Shown here: in pieces, positions 1-10,411 of the stretch
Layout: the number at the start of each line of letters is the position of its first letter
Position numbering within the stretch: position 1 is the stretch's first letter
Source of the DNA: Burkholderiaceae bacterium 16
Lineage (GTDB): Bacteria > Pseudomonadota > Gammaproteobacteria > Burkholderiales > Burkholderiaceae
Length of the DNA: 64,000 nt
Direction of reading: 5' to 3'
Assembly: GCA_000955785.1 (NCBI GenBank)
Contig: JYOD01000020.1
Coordinates: 1 to 64,000, forward strand
The notes under the pieces: generated by a model
The model's database searches: none
The model's input: only the letters and a program-made list of their open reading frames with translations
What the model was told of the DNA's origin: nothing
Made by a program: the position numbers and the translations under genes

Positions 1-115
1 GGCGGGTGCCTCCGGCGCCCAAGCCGAAGGACGGCGCCACCGCGACGGCGCAAGCGCCCCGGCTCCCGGCGGCGATGGCGCCCCGGCGGGCGCGGCGCCC
101 CAGCGGCCGCAGTAA
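1..115 (+). CDS. 3' end of RND periplasmic adaptor (MdtA-like), partial
   Basis: Only the last 37 or so codons are present, ending in TAA at 113-115. The visible tail is Ala/Gly/Pro-rich and low in complexity and carries no recognisable motif. The assignment rests on position: the stop lies 9 bases before the first RND pump gene, and MdtABC-type operons begin with the membrane-fusion (periplasmic adaptor) gene. The adaptor would bridge the inner-membrane pumps to the outer-membrane channel encoded at 6521-8116. Identity is inferred from context alone. Confidence 0.6.
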   Translation, partial: AGASGAQAEGRRHRDGASAPAPGGDGAPAGAAPQRPQ

Positions 116-124
116 GGACTCAGC

Positions 125-3100
125 ATGAACCCCTCACGCCTCTTCATCGAGCGGCCGGTCGCCACCGCGTTGCTGATGGTCGCCATCCTGCTGTCCGGGC
201 TGGTGGCCTTCAGGCTGCTGCCGCTGTCGGCGCTGCCGGAGGTCGATTACCCGACAATCCAGGTCACCACGCTCTACCCGGGCGCCAGTCCGGACGTGAT
301 GACGTCTTCGATCACGGCCCCGCTGGAGCGCCAGTTCGGCCAGATGCCGGGCCTCAAGCAGATGTCGTCGTCGTCCTCGGGCGGCGCCTCGGTGATCACG
401 CTGCAGTTCGATCTGACGCTGTCGCTGGACGTGGCCGAGCAAGAAGTCCAGGCGGCCATCAACGCCGGCGGGCAAGGTCAACCCGGCCGACGCGCCGATC
501 ATGACGCTGGCCATGACCTCGGACACCATGCCGCTGCCCAAGCTGCAGGACATGGTGGATACGCGCGTGGCGCAGAAGATTTCGCAGTTGCAGGGGGTGG
601 GGCTGGTCAGCATCAGCGGCGGGCAGCGCCCGGCGGTGCGTATCCAGGCCAACCCGACCGCGCTGGCCGCGCTCGGCATGTCGATCGACGACCTGCGCAC
701 GGCCATCGGCAGCGCCAACGTCAACGGCGCCAAGGGCAGCTTCGACGGCCCCGCGCGCGCCTCCACCATCGACGCCAACGACCAGCTCAAGTCCGCCGAC
801 GAGTACCGCCAGATCATCGTGGGCTACCAGAACGGCGCGCCGATCCGCATCACCGACGTGGCCAATATCGTCGACGGCCCCGAGAACAGCCGGCTGGCCG
901 CCTGGGCCAACGACAAGCCGGCCATCGTGCTGAGCATCCAGCGCCAGCCCGGCGCCAATGTGATCGAGGTGGTGGACCGCATCAAGGGGCTGCTGCCGCA
1001 ATTGCAGAGCTCGCTGCCGGCCTCGGTCAAGGTGCAACTGCTGACCGACCGCACCACCACCATCCGCGCCTCGGTGCGCGACGTGGAGTTCGAACTGCTG
1101 CTGGCGGTCGCGCTGGTGGTGATGGTGATCTTCGTCTTCCTGCGCAACGTGCCGGCCACCATCATCCCCGGCGTGGCGGTGCCGCTGTCGCTGGTGGGCA
1201 CCTTCGGGGTGATGTACCTGGCGGGCTTCTCGATCAACAACCTGACGCTGATGGCGCTGACCATCGCCACTGGCTTCGTGGTGGACGATGCGATCGTGAT
1301 GATCGAGAACATCATGCGCTACATCGAGAAGGGCGATTCGCCCATGGAGGCGGCGCTCAAGGGGTCCAAGCAGATTGGCTTCACCATCATCTCGCTGACC
1401 TTCTCGCTGGTGGCCGTGCTGATCCCGCTGCTGTTCATGGGCGACGTGGTGGGGCGGCTGTTCCGCGAGTTCGCCATCACGCTGGCGGTGTCGATCCTGA
1501 TCTCGGCGGTGGTCTCGCTGACGCTCACGCCGATGATGTGCGCGCGCCTGCTGCACCATGTGCCCGAAGAGAAACTCTCGCGTTTCCACCGGGCCACCGG
1601 ACGCTTCTTCGACAACGTGATCGCCAGCTACGGGCGCACCCTGGATTGGGTACTGGACCGCCAGAAACTCACACTGCTGGTCGCCGTCGGCACGCTGGTG
1701 CTGACCGTGCTGCTGTACATGCTGGTGCCCAAGGGCTTCTTCCCGGTGCAGGACACCGGCGTGATCCAGGGCATTACCGAGGCTTCCCAGACTACGTCCT
1801 TCCCCGCCATGGCGCTGAAACAGCAGGCGGTGGCGAAGGTGGTGCTGGAAGATCCCGCGGTGGAAAGCCTGTCCTCCTTCATCGGCGTGGACGGCACCAA
1901 CACTACGCTCAACGCCGGGCGCCTCTTGATCAACCTGAAGCCCAAGGACCAGCGCCGCGATTCCATCGAGGACGTGACGCGCCGGCTGCAGGCCGCGGTC
2001 GACAAGCTCGGCGGCGTCTCGCTCTACACCCAGCCGGTGCAGGATCTGACCATCGAGGACCGCGTGTCCCGCACCCAGTACCAGTTCACCGTGCAGGACC
2101 CGGACCCCGTCACGCTGGCCACCTGGGTGCCCAGGCTGGTGGAGCGCCTGAAACAGGAGCCCGAACTGCGCGACGTGGCCAGCGACCAGCAGAACAACGG
2201 CCTGCGCGCCTACGTGGATATCGACCGCGACGCCGCGGCGCGCTTCGGCATCACCACCGCGGTGATCGACAGCGCGCTGTACAGCGCATTCGGCCAGCGG
2301 CTGGTGTCGACCATCTTCACCCAGTCGAGCCAGTACCGCGTGGTGCTGGAAGCCATGCCCGAGTTCCGCACCGATCCGCAGTCGCTGGCGGAGCTGCGCC
2401 TGCCCTCGTCCTCGGGAGGGCAAGTGCCGCTTGGCGCATTCGCGCGCATCAGCGAGCGCACCGGCCCGCTGGTGATCAACCATCAGGGCCAGTTCCCCTC
2501 CGCCACCATCTCGTTCAACCTGTCCCCCGGCGAATCGCTCGGCGCGGCAGTGGACAAGATCACCAAGGTGGAGCACGAAATCGGCCTGCCGATCTCCATG
2601 CAGACCGACTTCCAGGGCGCAGCGCTGGCATTCCGTGCCTCGCTGTCCAACACGCTGTGGCTGATCCTGGCGGCGGTGATCACGATGTACATCGTGCTGG
2701 GCGTGCTCTACGAGAGCACCATCCATCCGGTCACCATCCTCTCCACCCTGCCCTCGGCCGGCGTGGGCGCGCTGCTGGCGCTGCTGGTCTCGGGCCAGGA
2801 CCTGGGCATCATCGCGATCATCGGCATCATCCTGCTGATCGGTATCGTCAAGAAGAACGCCATCATGATGATCGACTTCGCGCTGGAAGCGGAGCGCGAG
2901 GGTGGCATGGAGCCGCGCGAGGCGATCTTCCAGGCCTGCCTGCTGCGTTTCCGCCCGATCCTGATGACCACCATGGCGGCATTGCTGGCCGCGCTGCCGC
3001 TGATGCTCGGCACCGGCATCGGGTCCGAGCTGCGCCGCCCGCTGGGCATCACCATGGTGGGCGGCTTGCTGGTCAGCCAGGTGCTGACGCTGTTCACCAC

Positions 3101-3224
3101 GCCGGTGATCTACCTGGCGTTCGACAGCCTGGCAATGCGCCTCAAGGACTGGCGCCGGCGCCGTTATGGCGACACCGGCGATGGCGATCAGACCGGCGGC
3201 CCCGCCGCCGAGCCGAGGCCGTGA
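125..3224 (+). pseudogene. mdtB: MdtB-like RND multidrug efflux pump subunit, frame disrupted by an internal deletion
   Basis: Residues encoded from ATG 125 match the N-terminus of MdtB/MdtC pumps (first transmembrane helix, then the porter domain up to VQAAINAGG at about 469). The matching sequence resumes at 474 in another frame ([10 protein letters not shown]) and continues to TGA 3222-3224 with the full set of RND features: VVDDAIV and GFFPVQD motifs, a second helix cluster and a C-terminal LRRPLG segment. In the neighbouring MdtC the same interval holds 16 codons; here only 7 bases lie between the anchor codons, so about 41 bases are missing. The lost piece is a porter-domain segment with an LP.LP..P pattern. 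The first in-frame ATG afterwards is at 501, which would give a 907-residue protein lacking the first membrane helix. TGA overlaps the mdtC ATG by one base. A non-functional pump is the simplest reading; an assembly error cannot be excluded. Confidence 0.85.
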
Positions 3225-6200
3225 TGAACCTGTCGGCTACCTTTATCCATCGGCCGGTCGCCACCGCGCTGCTGACCATCGGCATCCTGCTGGCGGGGCT
3301 GGCGGCGCTGCGGCTGCTGCCGGTGTCGCCGCTGCCGCAGGTGGACTTCCCCACCATCTCGGTGTCCGCCTCGCTGCCCGGCGCCAGTCCCGAGACCATG
3401 GCCGCCACCGTGGCCACGCCGCTGGAGCGCGCGCTGGGCGCCATCGCCGGCGTCACCGAGATCACCTCCAGCAGTTCGCTGGGCTCGACCCGCGTCACGC
3501 TGCAGTTCGAGCTGTCGCGCAACATCGACGGCGCCGCGCGCGACGTGCAGGCTGCCATCAACGCCTCGCGCGCCACGCTGCCCACCAGCCTGCCGAGCAA
3601 CCCGACCTACCGCAAGGTCAACCCGGCCGACGCGCCGATCATGATCATCGCGCTGACCTCGCCCACCATGACGCGCGGCCAGCTCTACGATGCGGCCTCG
3701 ACCATCCTGGCGCAGAAGATGTCGCAAATCGAGGGCGTCGGGCAAGTCACCATCGGCGGGTCTTCGCTGCCGGCGGTGCGGGTGGAGCTCAACCCCACCG
3801 CGCTCAACAAGTACGGCATCTCGCTGGAGGACGTGCGCAACACCATCAGCGCCACCAACGCCAACCGTCCGCTCGGCTCGCTGGAAAACGCCACCACCAA
3901 CTGGCAGGTCTACGCCAACGACCAGGCCATGAAGGCGGCGGACTATATGCCGCTGATCGTGCGCTACGCCACGCCGGGCACGTTTTCCTCGGCCTCGGCG
4001 GGCGCGCTGATCGCCAGCACCGCCAACGCCACGGCGGGCGGCGGCGTCAGCACCAAGACCGTCAACGGCGTCACCACCACCACGCTGACCACCAGCAGCG
4101 GCACCACCACCATCAGCACCGGCGCCACCGGCGGCAACGCCAGCAGCAGCGGCCCGAACTCCTTCGCCGTGCCGGTGCGGCTGTCGGACGTGGCCAGGGT
4201 GACCGACTCGGTGCAGGACGTGCGCAACGCCGGCTCCGCCAATGGCCAGCCCTCGGTGCTGCTGGTGCTCAACCGTTCGCCCGGCGCCAACATCATCGAG
4301 ACCGTGGACCGGGTCAACGAGGTGCTGCCGTCGCTGCAGCAGATGATCCCGTCCGCCATCAAGATGGAAGTGATGATGGACCGCACCCCCACCATCCGCG
4401 GTTCGCTGCGCGAGGTGGAGCACACGCTGATGATCTCGGTGGCGCTGGTGATCATGGTGGTGTTCCTGTTCCTGCGCAATGCGCGCGCCACGCTGATTCC
4501 CAGCGTGGCGGTGCCGGTGTCGCTGATCGGCACCTTCTCGGTGATGTACCTGGCCGGCTTCTCGCTCAACAACCTGTCGCTGATGGCGCTGACCATCGCC
4601 ACCGGTTTCGTGGTCGATGACGCCATCGTGGTGCTGGAGAATATCTCGCGGCATATCGAGGAGGGCATGAAGCCGCTCGAAGCCGCGCTCAGGGGTTCGC
4701 GCGAGGTGGGCTTCACCGTGCTGTCGATGAGCCTGTCGCTGATCGCGGTGTTTATCCCGCTGCTGATGATGGGCGGCATCGTCGGACGCCTGTTCCAGGA
4801 GTTCGCCATCACCCTGTCGGTGGCGATCCTGGTATCGCTGGTGGTATCGCTGACCGCCACGCCGATGATGTGCGCGCGCCTGCTCAAGCCGGTGAAACCG
4901 GAACAGCAGGGGCACTTCTACCGCGCCAGCGAACGCGTGTTCACCTGGATGCACGACCTGTACGCGCGCACCCTGGCCGTGTCGCTGCGCCACAGCGCGC
5001 TGGTGTGGCTGGTGTTGCTGGCCACCATCGGCCTCAATGTCTGGCTCTACACGATCGTGCCCAAGGGCTTCTTCCCGCAGCAGGACACCGGGCGCCTGAT
5101 CGGTTTTATCCGGGCCGACCAGGCCACTTCGTTCCAGGCCATGCGGCCCAAGCTCGATAACTTCATCAAGATCGTGCAGTCCGACCCGGCGGTGGTCAAC
5201 GTGACGGGTTTCACCGGCGGTTCGCAGCGCAATACCGGCCAGATGTTCGTCACGCTCAAGCCGATTTCAGAGCGCGATTCGGCCGACGCCATCGTCGCGC
5301 GGCTGCGCGTCAAGCTGGCCAAGGAGCCCGGTGCCAGCCTGTTCCTGACCTCGGTGCAGGACATCCGCATCGGCGGCCGGCAAAGCAGTTCGGCTTACCA
5401 GTTCACGCTGCAGTCGGACGATCTCGACGTGCTGCGCGAGTGGGAGCCCAAGGTGCGCGCGGCCATCTCGAACCTCAAGGGGCTGGAGGATGTCGATACC
5501 GACACCAACGACAAGGGCCTGCAGACCTCGGTCATCATCGACCGCGACACCGCGTCGAAGCTCGGCGTCACCGCCCAGCAGATCGATGCCGTGCTCAACG
5601 ACGCCTTCGGCCAGCGGCTGGTGTCCACCATCTACCACCCGCTCAACCAGTACCGGGTGGTGATGGAACTCAGCCCCGAGTACCTGCAGGGCCCGCATGC
5701 GCTCAACGATATCTACGTGGTCACCGGCGGCGGCAAGCGGGTGCCGCTGTCGGCCTTCGCGCGGTTCGCGCCCACCAGCACGCCGCTGGGCGTCAACCAC
5801 CAGGGCCAGTTCGCCGCCTCCACCATTTCCTTCAACCTTGCCGAGGGCGTCTCGCTGTCGCAGGCCACCGACATGGTCAAGACGGAGATGGCGCGCATCG
5901 GCGTGCCGGAAACGCTGCAGGCCAATTTCCAGGGCAGTGCCAAGGCCTTCCAGGACTCGCTCAAGAGCCAGCCGCTGCTGATCCTGGCCGCGCTGATCAC
6001 CATCTACATCGTGCTCGGCATGCTGTACGAGAGCTACGTGCATCCGCTCACCATCCTGTCCACCCTGCCATCGGCGGGCGTCGGCGCGCTGCTGGCGCTG
6101 CTGGCCTCGGGCACGGACTTCAGCATCATCGCGCTGATCGGCGTGATCCTGCTGATCGGCATCGTCAAGAAGAACGCCATCATGATGATCGACTTCGCCA

Positions 6201-6520
6201 TCGATGCCGAGCGGCGCGAGGGCCTGTCGCCGCGCGATGCCATCTACCGCGCCTGCCTGCTGCGCTTCCGCCCCATCCTGATGACCACGATGGCAGCCTT
6301 GCTGGGCGCCATACCGCTGGCGATCGGCCGTGGCGACGGCGCCGAACTGCGCGCGCCGCTGGGCATCTCCATCGTCGGCGGGCTGGTGGTCAGCCAGTTG
6401 CTCACGCTATACACGACGCCCGTGGTCTACCTGACGCTGGACCGCTGGCGCCTGAAGGTGAAAGCCTGGCGCCAGCGCCGTTCGGCCGTGCCTGCGGCCA
6501 CGGCCAGCCTCGAACCCTGA
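3224..6520 (+). CDS. mdtC: MdtC-like RND multidrug efflux pump subunit
   Basis: Inner-membrane proton-driven RND transporter of 1098 residues, intact from ATG 3224 to TGA 6520. It begins with the usual [20 protein letters not shown] first helix and carries the RND hallmarks [15 protein letters not shown] and [10 protein letters not shown] and the second-half helices ending [12 protein letters not shown]. In Enterobacteria MdtB and MdtC form a heterotrimer that exports bile salts, novobiocin and other drugs; here the partner gene is broken, so a homotrimer or no function must be considered. The protein is about 70 residues longer than E. coli MdtC because of a Thr/Ser/Gly-rich insertion at about residues 249-315, in the porter region between YMPLIVRYA and [18 protein letters not shown]. 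The next gene begins directly after the stop codon, so the genes are co-transcribed. Confidence 0.93.
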   Translation: MNLSATFIHRPVATALLTIGILLAGLAALRLLPVSPLPQVDFPTISVSASLPGASPETMAATVATPLERALGAIAGVTEITSSSSLGSTRVTLQFELSRNIDGAARDVQAAINASRATLPTSLPSNPTYRKVNPADAPIMIIALTSPTMTRGQLYDAASTILAQKMSQIEGVGQVTIGGSSLPAVRVELNPTALNKYGISLEDVRNTISATNANRPLGSLENATTNWQVYANDQAMKAADYMPLIVRYATPGTFSSASAGALIASTANATAGGGVSTKTVNGVTTTTLTTSSGTTTISTGATGGNASSSGPNSFAVPVRLSDVARVTDSVQDVRNAGSANGQPSVLLVLNRSPGANIIETVDRVNEVLPSLQQMIPSAIKMEVMMDRTPTIRGSLREVEHTLMISVALVIMVVFLFLRNARATLIPSVAVPVSLIGTFSVMYLAGFSLNNLSLMALTIATGFVVDDAIVVLENISRHIEEGMKPLEAALRGSREVGFTVLSMSLSLIAVFIPLLMMGGIVGRLFQEFAITLSVAILVSLVVSLTATPMMCARLLKPVKPEQQGHFYRASERVFTWMHDLYARTLAVSLRHSALVWLVLLATIGLNVWLYTIVPKGFFPQQDTGRLIGFIRADQATSFQAMRPKLDNFIKIVQSDPAVVNVTGFTGGSQRNTGQMFVTLKPISERDSADAIVARLRVKLAKEPGASLFLTSVQDIRIGGRQSSSAYQFTLQSDDLDVLREWEPKVRAAISNLKGLEDVDTDTNDKGLQTSVIIDRDTASKLGVTAQQIDAVLNDAFGQRLVSTIYHPLNQYRVVMELSPEYLQGPHALNDIYVVTGGGKRVPLSAFARFAPTSTPLGVNHQGQFAASTISFNLAEGVSLSQATDMVKTEMARIGVPETLQANFQGSAKAFQDSLKSQPLLILAALITIYIVLGMLYESYVHPLTILSTLPSAGVGALLALLASGTDFSIIALIGVILLIGIVKKNAIMMIDFAIDAERREGLSPRDAIYRACLLRFRPILMTTMAALLGAIPLAIGRGDGAELRAPLGISIVGGLVVSQLLTLYTTPVVYLTLDRWRLKVKAWRQRRSAVPAATASLEP

Positions 6521-8116
6521 ATGCGATCCATGAACGCTTTTCTCCGCCTCCCTACGCTTTCCTTTCCGGCGACCGCGATGACGGTGGCATGCGCCCTGCT
6601 GCTGGCCGGCTGCGCCGTGGGGCCCGACTACAAGCGCCCCGATGCGCCGTCCACGCCAGCCTTCAAGGAGGCGCCAGCCGACGCCTCGCAATGGGGCGAG
6701 TGGAAGCCGGCCGAACCGCAGGACACCAGCGAGCGCAGCAACTGGTGGGCGGTGTTCGCCGATCCGGAGCTCGACAAGCTGATGGCGCAGGTGCAGGTCT
6801 CCAACCAGAACATCAAGGCGTCCGAGGCGCAGTACCAGCAAGCGCTGGCGGCGCTGCAATCGGCGCGCGCGGGCTACTTCCCGACCGTGAACGCATCGGC
6901 CGGGCTCGACCGCACGCGCGGCAGCAACGGCCAGGTCGCCAACGGGCAGAGGGCCACGCTGTCGGCCAGCTGGGAAATCGATGTGTGGGGCCGCGTGCGC
7001 AGGCAGGTGGAAAGCAGCGAAGCCAGCGCGCAGGCCAGCCAGTCCGACCTGGCTTCGACATTGCTGTCAACCCAGTCCACGCTGGCGCAGAGCTATTTCC
7101 TGCTGCGCATCGCCGACCAGCAGAAGGCCTTGCTGGACCGCACGGTGGTCGACTACGAGAAATCGCTGCAGCTGGTGCGCAACCAGTACGCAGCCGGCAC
7201 CGCCCAGCGCTCCGACGTGCTGCAATCCGAGACCCAGCTCAAGAGCGCGCAGGCGCAGCAGATCGATATCCAGATCACGCGCGCGCAGCTGGAGCACGCC
7301 ATCGCCGTCCTGACAGGCAAGCCACCGGCGGACCTCGCCATCACGCCGCAGGACTACGCCGCCGCCGTGCCGCGCGTGCCCATCGCGGTGCCGTCGGCGC
7401 TGCTGGAACGCCGGCCCGATATCGGCGCGGCCGAGCGCCGCATGGCCGCTGCCAATGCGCAGATCGGGGTGGCCCAGGCGGCTTACTACCCGACGCTGAC
7501 GCTATCCGCCACCGGCGGTCTTTCCGCCAGCACGCTGGCGCGCTGGCTGGCGCTGCCGGACCGCGTGTGGTCGATCGGCCCCGCGCTGGCCGGCACGCTG
7601 TTCGACGGCGGCCTGCGCAGCGCCGCCAAGGCGCAGGCGGTTGCCGCCTACGACCAGAGCGTGGCCAACTACCGCCAGACGGTGCTGTCCGCCTTCCAGG
7701 AGGTTGAGGATGGCCTCGCGGCCGCGCGCCTGCTCGAGCAGGAGTCCGTGGTGCAGAACGACGCGCTGCGTTCGGCGCGCGACGCGCTGGCCCTGGTCAA
7801 CAACCGCTACCGCGCCGGCACCGCCAGCCTGCTGGACGTGCTGACGGCGCAGACCACCGCCTACACGGCGGAGCGCACCGCGCTGACCATCGTAGGCCGC
7901 CAGTACACGACCAGCGCGGTGCTGATCAAGGCACTGGGCGGCGGGTGGCATATCGAGACGGACAATGCGTCGAACGCGGCGCCGGCTGCGCCAGGTACCG
8001 CGCCAGCCGCACCGGCCCCTGGCGGCATGCTACCGCCCGCCGGAACGCAAGGCGCCGCGCCGGTGCCGGCAATCGCACCGGCGCGCTCCGCCGCCAGCGT
8101 GGCTGCGCGGCGGTAG
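6521..8116 (+). CDS. Outer-membrane efflux lipoprotein (OprM/NodT family)
   Basis: Trimeric outer-membrane channel subunit that would complete the tripartite pump. The 531-residue product has a lipoprotein signal peptide with lipobox LAGC (Cys 31), then AVGPDYKRP, the classic start of NodT/OprM proteins. Two TolC-type repeats follow, with the family motifs LLERRPDIGAAERRM and YRAGTASLLDVLTAQ. The last 50 residues are Ala/Pro-rich and poorly conserved. ATG 6521 abuts the mdtC stop; a second ATG at 6530 is equally possible. The gene ends at TAG 8116, 32 bases from the convergent kinase gene. Confidence 0.93.
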   Translation: MRSMNAFLRLPTLSFPATAMTVACALLLAGCAVGPDYKRPDAPSTPAFKEAPADASQWGEWKPAEPQDTSERSNWWAVFADPELDKLMAQVQVSNQNIKASEAQYQQALAALQSARAGYFPTVNASAGLDRTRGSNGQVANGQRATLSASWEIDVWGRVRRQVESSEASAQASQSDLASTLLSTQSTLAQSYFLLRIADQQKALLDRTVVDYEKSLQLVRNQYAAGTAQRSDVLQSETQLKSAQAQQIDIQITRAQLEHAIAVLTGKPPADLAITPQDYAAAVPRVPIAVPSALLERRPDIGAAERRMAAANAQIGVAQAAYYPTLTLSATGGLSASTLARWLALPDRVWSIGPALAGTLFDGGLRSAAKAQAVAAYDQSVANYRQTVLSAFQEVEDGLAAARLLEQESVVQNDALRSARDALALVNNRYRAGTASLLDVLTAQTTAYTAERTALTIVGRQYTTSAVLIKALGGGWHIETDNASNAAPAAPGTAPAAPAPGGMLPPAGTQGAAPVPAIAPARSAASVAARR

Positions 8117-8148
8117 CCGTCGCTGGCATCCGGTGGCGTTGCGCCGCC

Positions 8149-9576
8149 CTATGCCGGCGGAAAACGCACCCGCACCAGCAGGCCATTGCCGCCCTCGCCC
8201 TCCAGCAGTGCCAGCGTGGCGCCGTGCGCGGCGGCAATGTCGCGCACGATGGTGAGACCGAGCCCGGAGCCGCCCGGGTTCGCCTCCCCCGCGTCTCGCA
8301 AACCGGCGGCCTTGCCGCGATAGAACGGCTCCAGTACCGCCGCGCGTTCCTGCAACGGAATGCCCGGGCCATCGTCTTCCACCTCCAGCACCACCGCTTC
8401 GCCAGCACGATGGACGCGCGCCGTAACGACGCCGTCCGATGGCGTGTAGCGCAGCGCGTTGTCGACCAGGTTGGTGACCAGTTCGTGCAGCAGGTCAGTG
8501 CCAAGCACCGGCAGCGCGCCCTTGCCCTCGAAACCCAGGTCGATGCGCCGCGCGCGGGCGGCGGGCGTGAGTTCGAGGCAGACTTCCCTCACCAGCGCCG
8601 CCAGGTCCAGCACGCGCGGTGTCTCCGCGCCGCCGTGCGCGGCGCGCGCCATCGACAGCAGGCGGTCGGCCAGTGCGGCCATGCGCGCGGTGCTGTCGGC
8701 CAGGCCCTGCGCGATGCGCCGCTGCTCGGCGGGATCGTGCTCACGCGCCGCCAGTTGCGCCTGCGTGTGCAGCACCGCGAGCGGCGTGCGCAACTGATGT
8801 GCCGCGTCGGCGATAAAGCGGCGCTGCGCGGCCAGCACCTGCTCCAGCCGCGCCATATAGCCGTTCATCGCCTCCACCAGCGGCGCCGTTTCGCGCGGCG
8901 CGCTATCGAGAGGCAGCGGCGTGGTGGCGCCAGGCTGGCGCTGCGCCACCTCGGCGCGCAGCGCATCGAGCGGCGCCAGCGCACGCCGCGTGAACAGCCA
9001 GATCACGAGCACCACCGCCAGCACCAGCATCAGCTGGCCCCACAGCACATCGAACAGGATGTTGCGCGTCAGCGCCTGGCGCGAGTCGAGGGTCTCGCCG
9101 ACTTCGATCAACGCCATGCCGCCGTGCGTGCCGCTCGCGTCCATCACCGGCTGGCGCAGCGCGGCGATGCGGATCGGCTGGCCGCGGTAAGTGCGGTCGT
9201 AGAAACTCACCAGCGCGGGATAGAGCTTGGTGCGGGGCTGGCTGGCATCGAACGGCGGCAGGTCGTCGTAGCCCGAGACGAACTCGCCATCCACCCCGCT
9301 CACGCGATAGAACATGGTGGCGTTCATGCCCACCTCGAAGGTATCGAGCGAGATATAGGGCACGTCCACGCGCACGCCTTCGGGTGTCAGCGTGATGCGC
9401 TCGGAGATATTGCGCGCGGAGGCCAGCAGCGTGCGGTCGTAGGCCAGGTCGGCTGACGCCAGCGCATTCGAGTACGCCACCACGCCGTACACCGCCTGCA
9501 GCACCAGCATGGGCGGTATCAGCCACCACAGCAGGCGCGCGCGCAGGCTGGCGGGACGCCTGCGCTGCTCAGCCAA
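8149..9576 (-). CDS. TctE/QseC-type sensor histidine kinase
   Basis: Membrane sensor kinase of 475 residues. Helix 1 lies at about residues 15-32, followed by a periplasmic sensor of about 140 residues typical of the TctE/2CSK_N type, helix 2 at about 180-196, a HAMP-like linker, and the DHp domain with phospho-accepting His260 in FIADAAHQLRTPL. The HATPase domain shows N, D.G.G and GSGLGL boxes. TTG at 9576 is chosen as start because it overlaps the regulator stop (9571-9569) by a few bases, as coupled pairs do, and gives a normal-length N-terminus. TctDE systems respond to tricarboxylates, and a TctC-like receptor is divergently encoded at 10412, so citrate-like organic acids are a reasonable guess for the stimulus. 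Confidence 0.88.
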   Translation of the reverse strand: MAEQRRRPASLRARLLWWLIPPMLVLQAVYGVVAYSNALASADLAYDRTLLASARNISERITLTPEGVRVDVPYISLDTFEVGMNATMFYRVSGVDGEFVSGYDDLPPFDASQPRTKLYPALVSFYDRTYRGQPIRIAALRQPVMDASGTHGGMALIEVGETLDSRQALTRNILFDVLWGQLMLVLAVVLVIWLFTRRALAPLDALRAEVAQRQPGATTPLPLDSAPRETAPLVEAMNGYMARLEQVLAAQRRFIADAAHQLRTPLAVLHTQAQLAAREHDPAEQRRIAQGLADSTARMAALADRLLSMARAAHGGAETPRVLDLAALVREVCLELTPAARARRIDLGFEGKGALPVLGTDLLHELVTNLVDNALRYTPSDGVVTARVHRAGEAVVLEVEDDGPGIPLQERAAVLEPFYRGKAAGLRDAGEANPGGSGLGLTIVRDIAAAHGATLALLEGEGGNGLLVRVRFPPA

Positions 9577-10267
9577 CGCTGGGCTCCAGCACGTAGCCCA
9601 GCCCGCGCAAGGTCACGATGGCCGCGCCGGAGCCTTCGAGCTTGCGGCGCAGGCGATGCACATAGACCTCGATCACGTCGGGCTGGGTCTCGTCGGCCAG
9701 CGTGAAGATGCTGGCGTAGATCCGGTCCTTGCTGACGGTCTTGCCGGGCGGCGTCATCAGGATCTCCAGCACCGCGTGCTCGCGCGGCGTCAGCGCGAGC
9801 GGCACGCCGCCCACCTGGAAATGGCGCGACACCGTATCGAAGCCCAGGCCGCCGCAAACCACCAGCGGCGCCTCGGTCTGGCGCGCGCGGCGCAGCAGGG
9901 CCTTCACGCGCGCCTCGAACTCGGCGAGATCGAAGGGCTTGGCCATGTAGTCGTCGGCGCCCAGGTCCAGGCCCTTGACCCGGTCGCCCACTTCGCCGCG
10001 CGCGGTCAGGATCATCACCGGCACGCGGCAGCCGCGGCCGCGCAGGCGGGCGAGCAGGTCGAGGCCGTCGCGGTCGGGCAGCGTGAGGTCCAGCAGCACC
10101 AGCGCGTAGTCGCTGCCGGCACCGGTGCCGCCCGCATGTGTGCTGAACAGCAGGGATTCGGCGCTGGCCGCGTCGGCGGCGCGCTCCACGGTGAAATGCA
10201 AGGCGCGCAGCGCCTGCATCACCCAGGTGGCCAGTTCGTCGTGGTCTTCGACCAGCAGTACTCTCAT
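9569..10267 (-). CDS. TctD/QseB-type OmpR-family response regulator
   Basis: A 232-residue response regulator with an N-terminal receiver (acidic pocket ED at 7-8, phospho-acceptor Asp60 in VLLDLTLP, conserved TARGE and Lys in DYMAKPF) and a C-terminal winged-helix DNA-binding domain ending in YVHRLRRKLEG...GLGYVLE. The Asp sits about 9 residues later than in ordinary OmpR proteins because of a Gly/Thr-rich insertion near residues 42-52. The gene precedes and overlaps the kinase gene. Its start is divergent from the receptor gene at 10412, so the 144-base gap probably carries its target promoter. Confidence 0.92.
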   Translation of the reverse strand: MRVLLVEDHDELATWVMQALRALHFTVERAADAASAESLLFSTHAGGTGAGSDYALVLLDLTLPDRDGLDLLARLRGRGCRVPVMILTARGEVGDRVKGLDLGADDYMAKPFDLAEFEARVKALLRRARQTEAPLVVCGGLGFDTVSRHFQVGGVPLALTPREHAVLEILMTPPGKTVSKDRIYASIFTLADETQPDVIEVYVHRLRRKLEGSGAAIVTLRGLGYVLEPSVG

Positions 10268-10411
10268 GGAAGGTTCTTCTCCTGCGCTTCTGGCACTCCG
10301 TTATGCCTGATTTTCTCACCGGCAGCCAGCGGATTTGCCCGGGATTTCCCGGTAAGCTGTCTGCCGCGTTATCGTTCTGTCCCGTCGTCCGGCCTCACCC
10401 TAGGAGAATCC

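Noticed and set aside
125..6520. A single uninterrupted 2,131-codon frame spanning both pump genes
   Set aside because: After codon 115 the frame leaves MdtB and reads nonsense (Arg/His/Pro/Gly-rich) until it meets the mdtC start. It is open only because the DNA is very GC-rich; the true mdtB continues in another frame.
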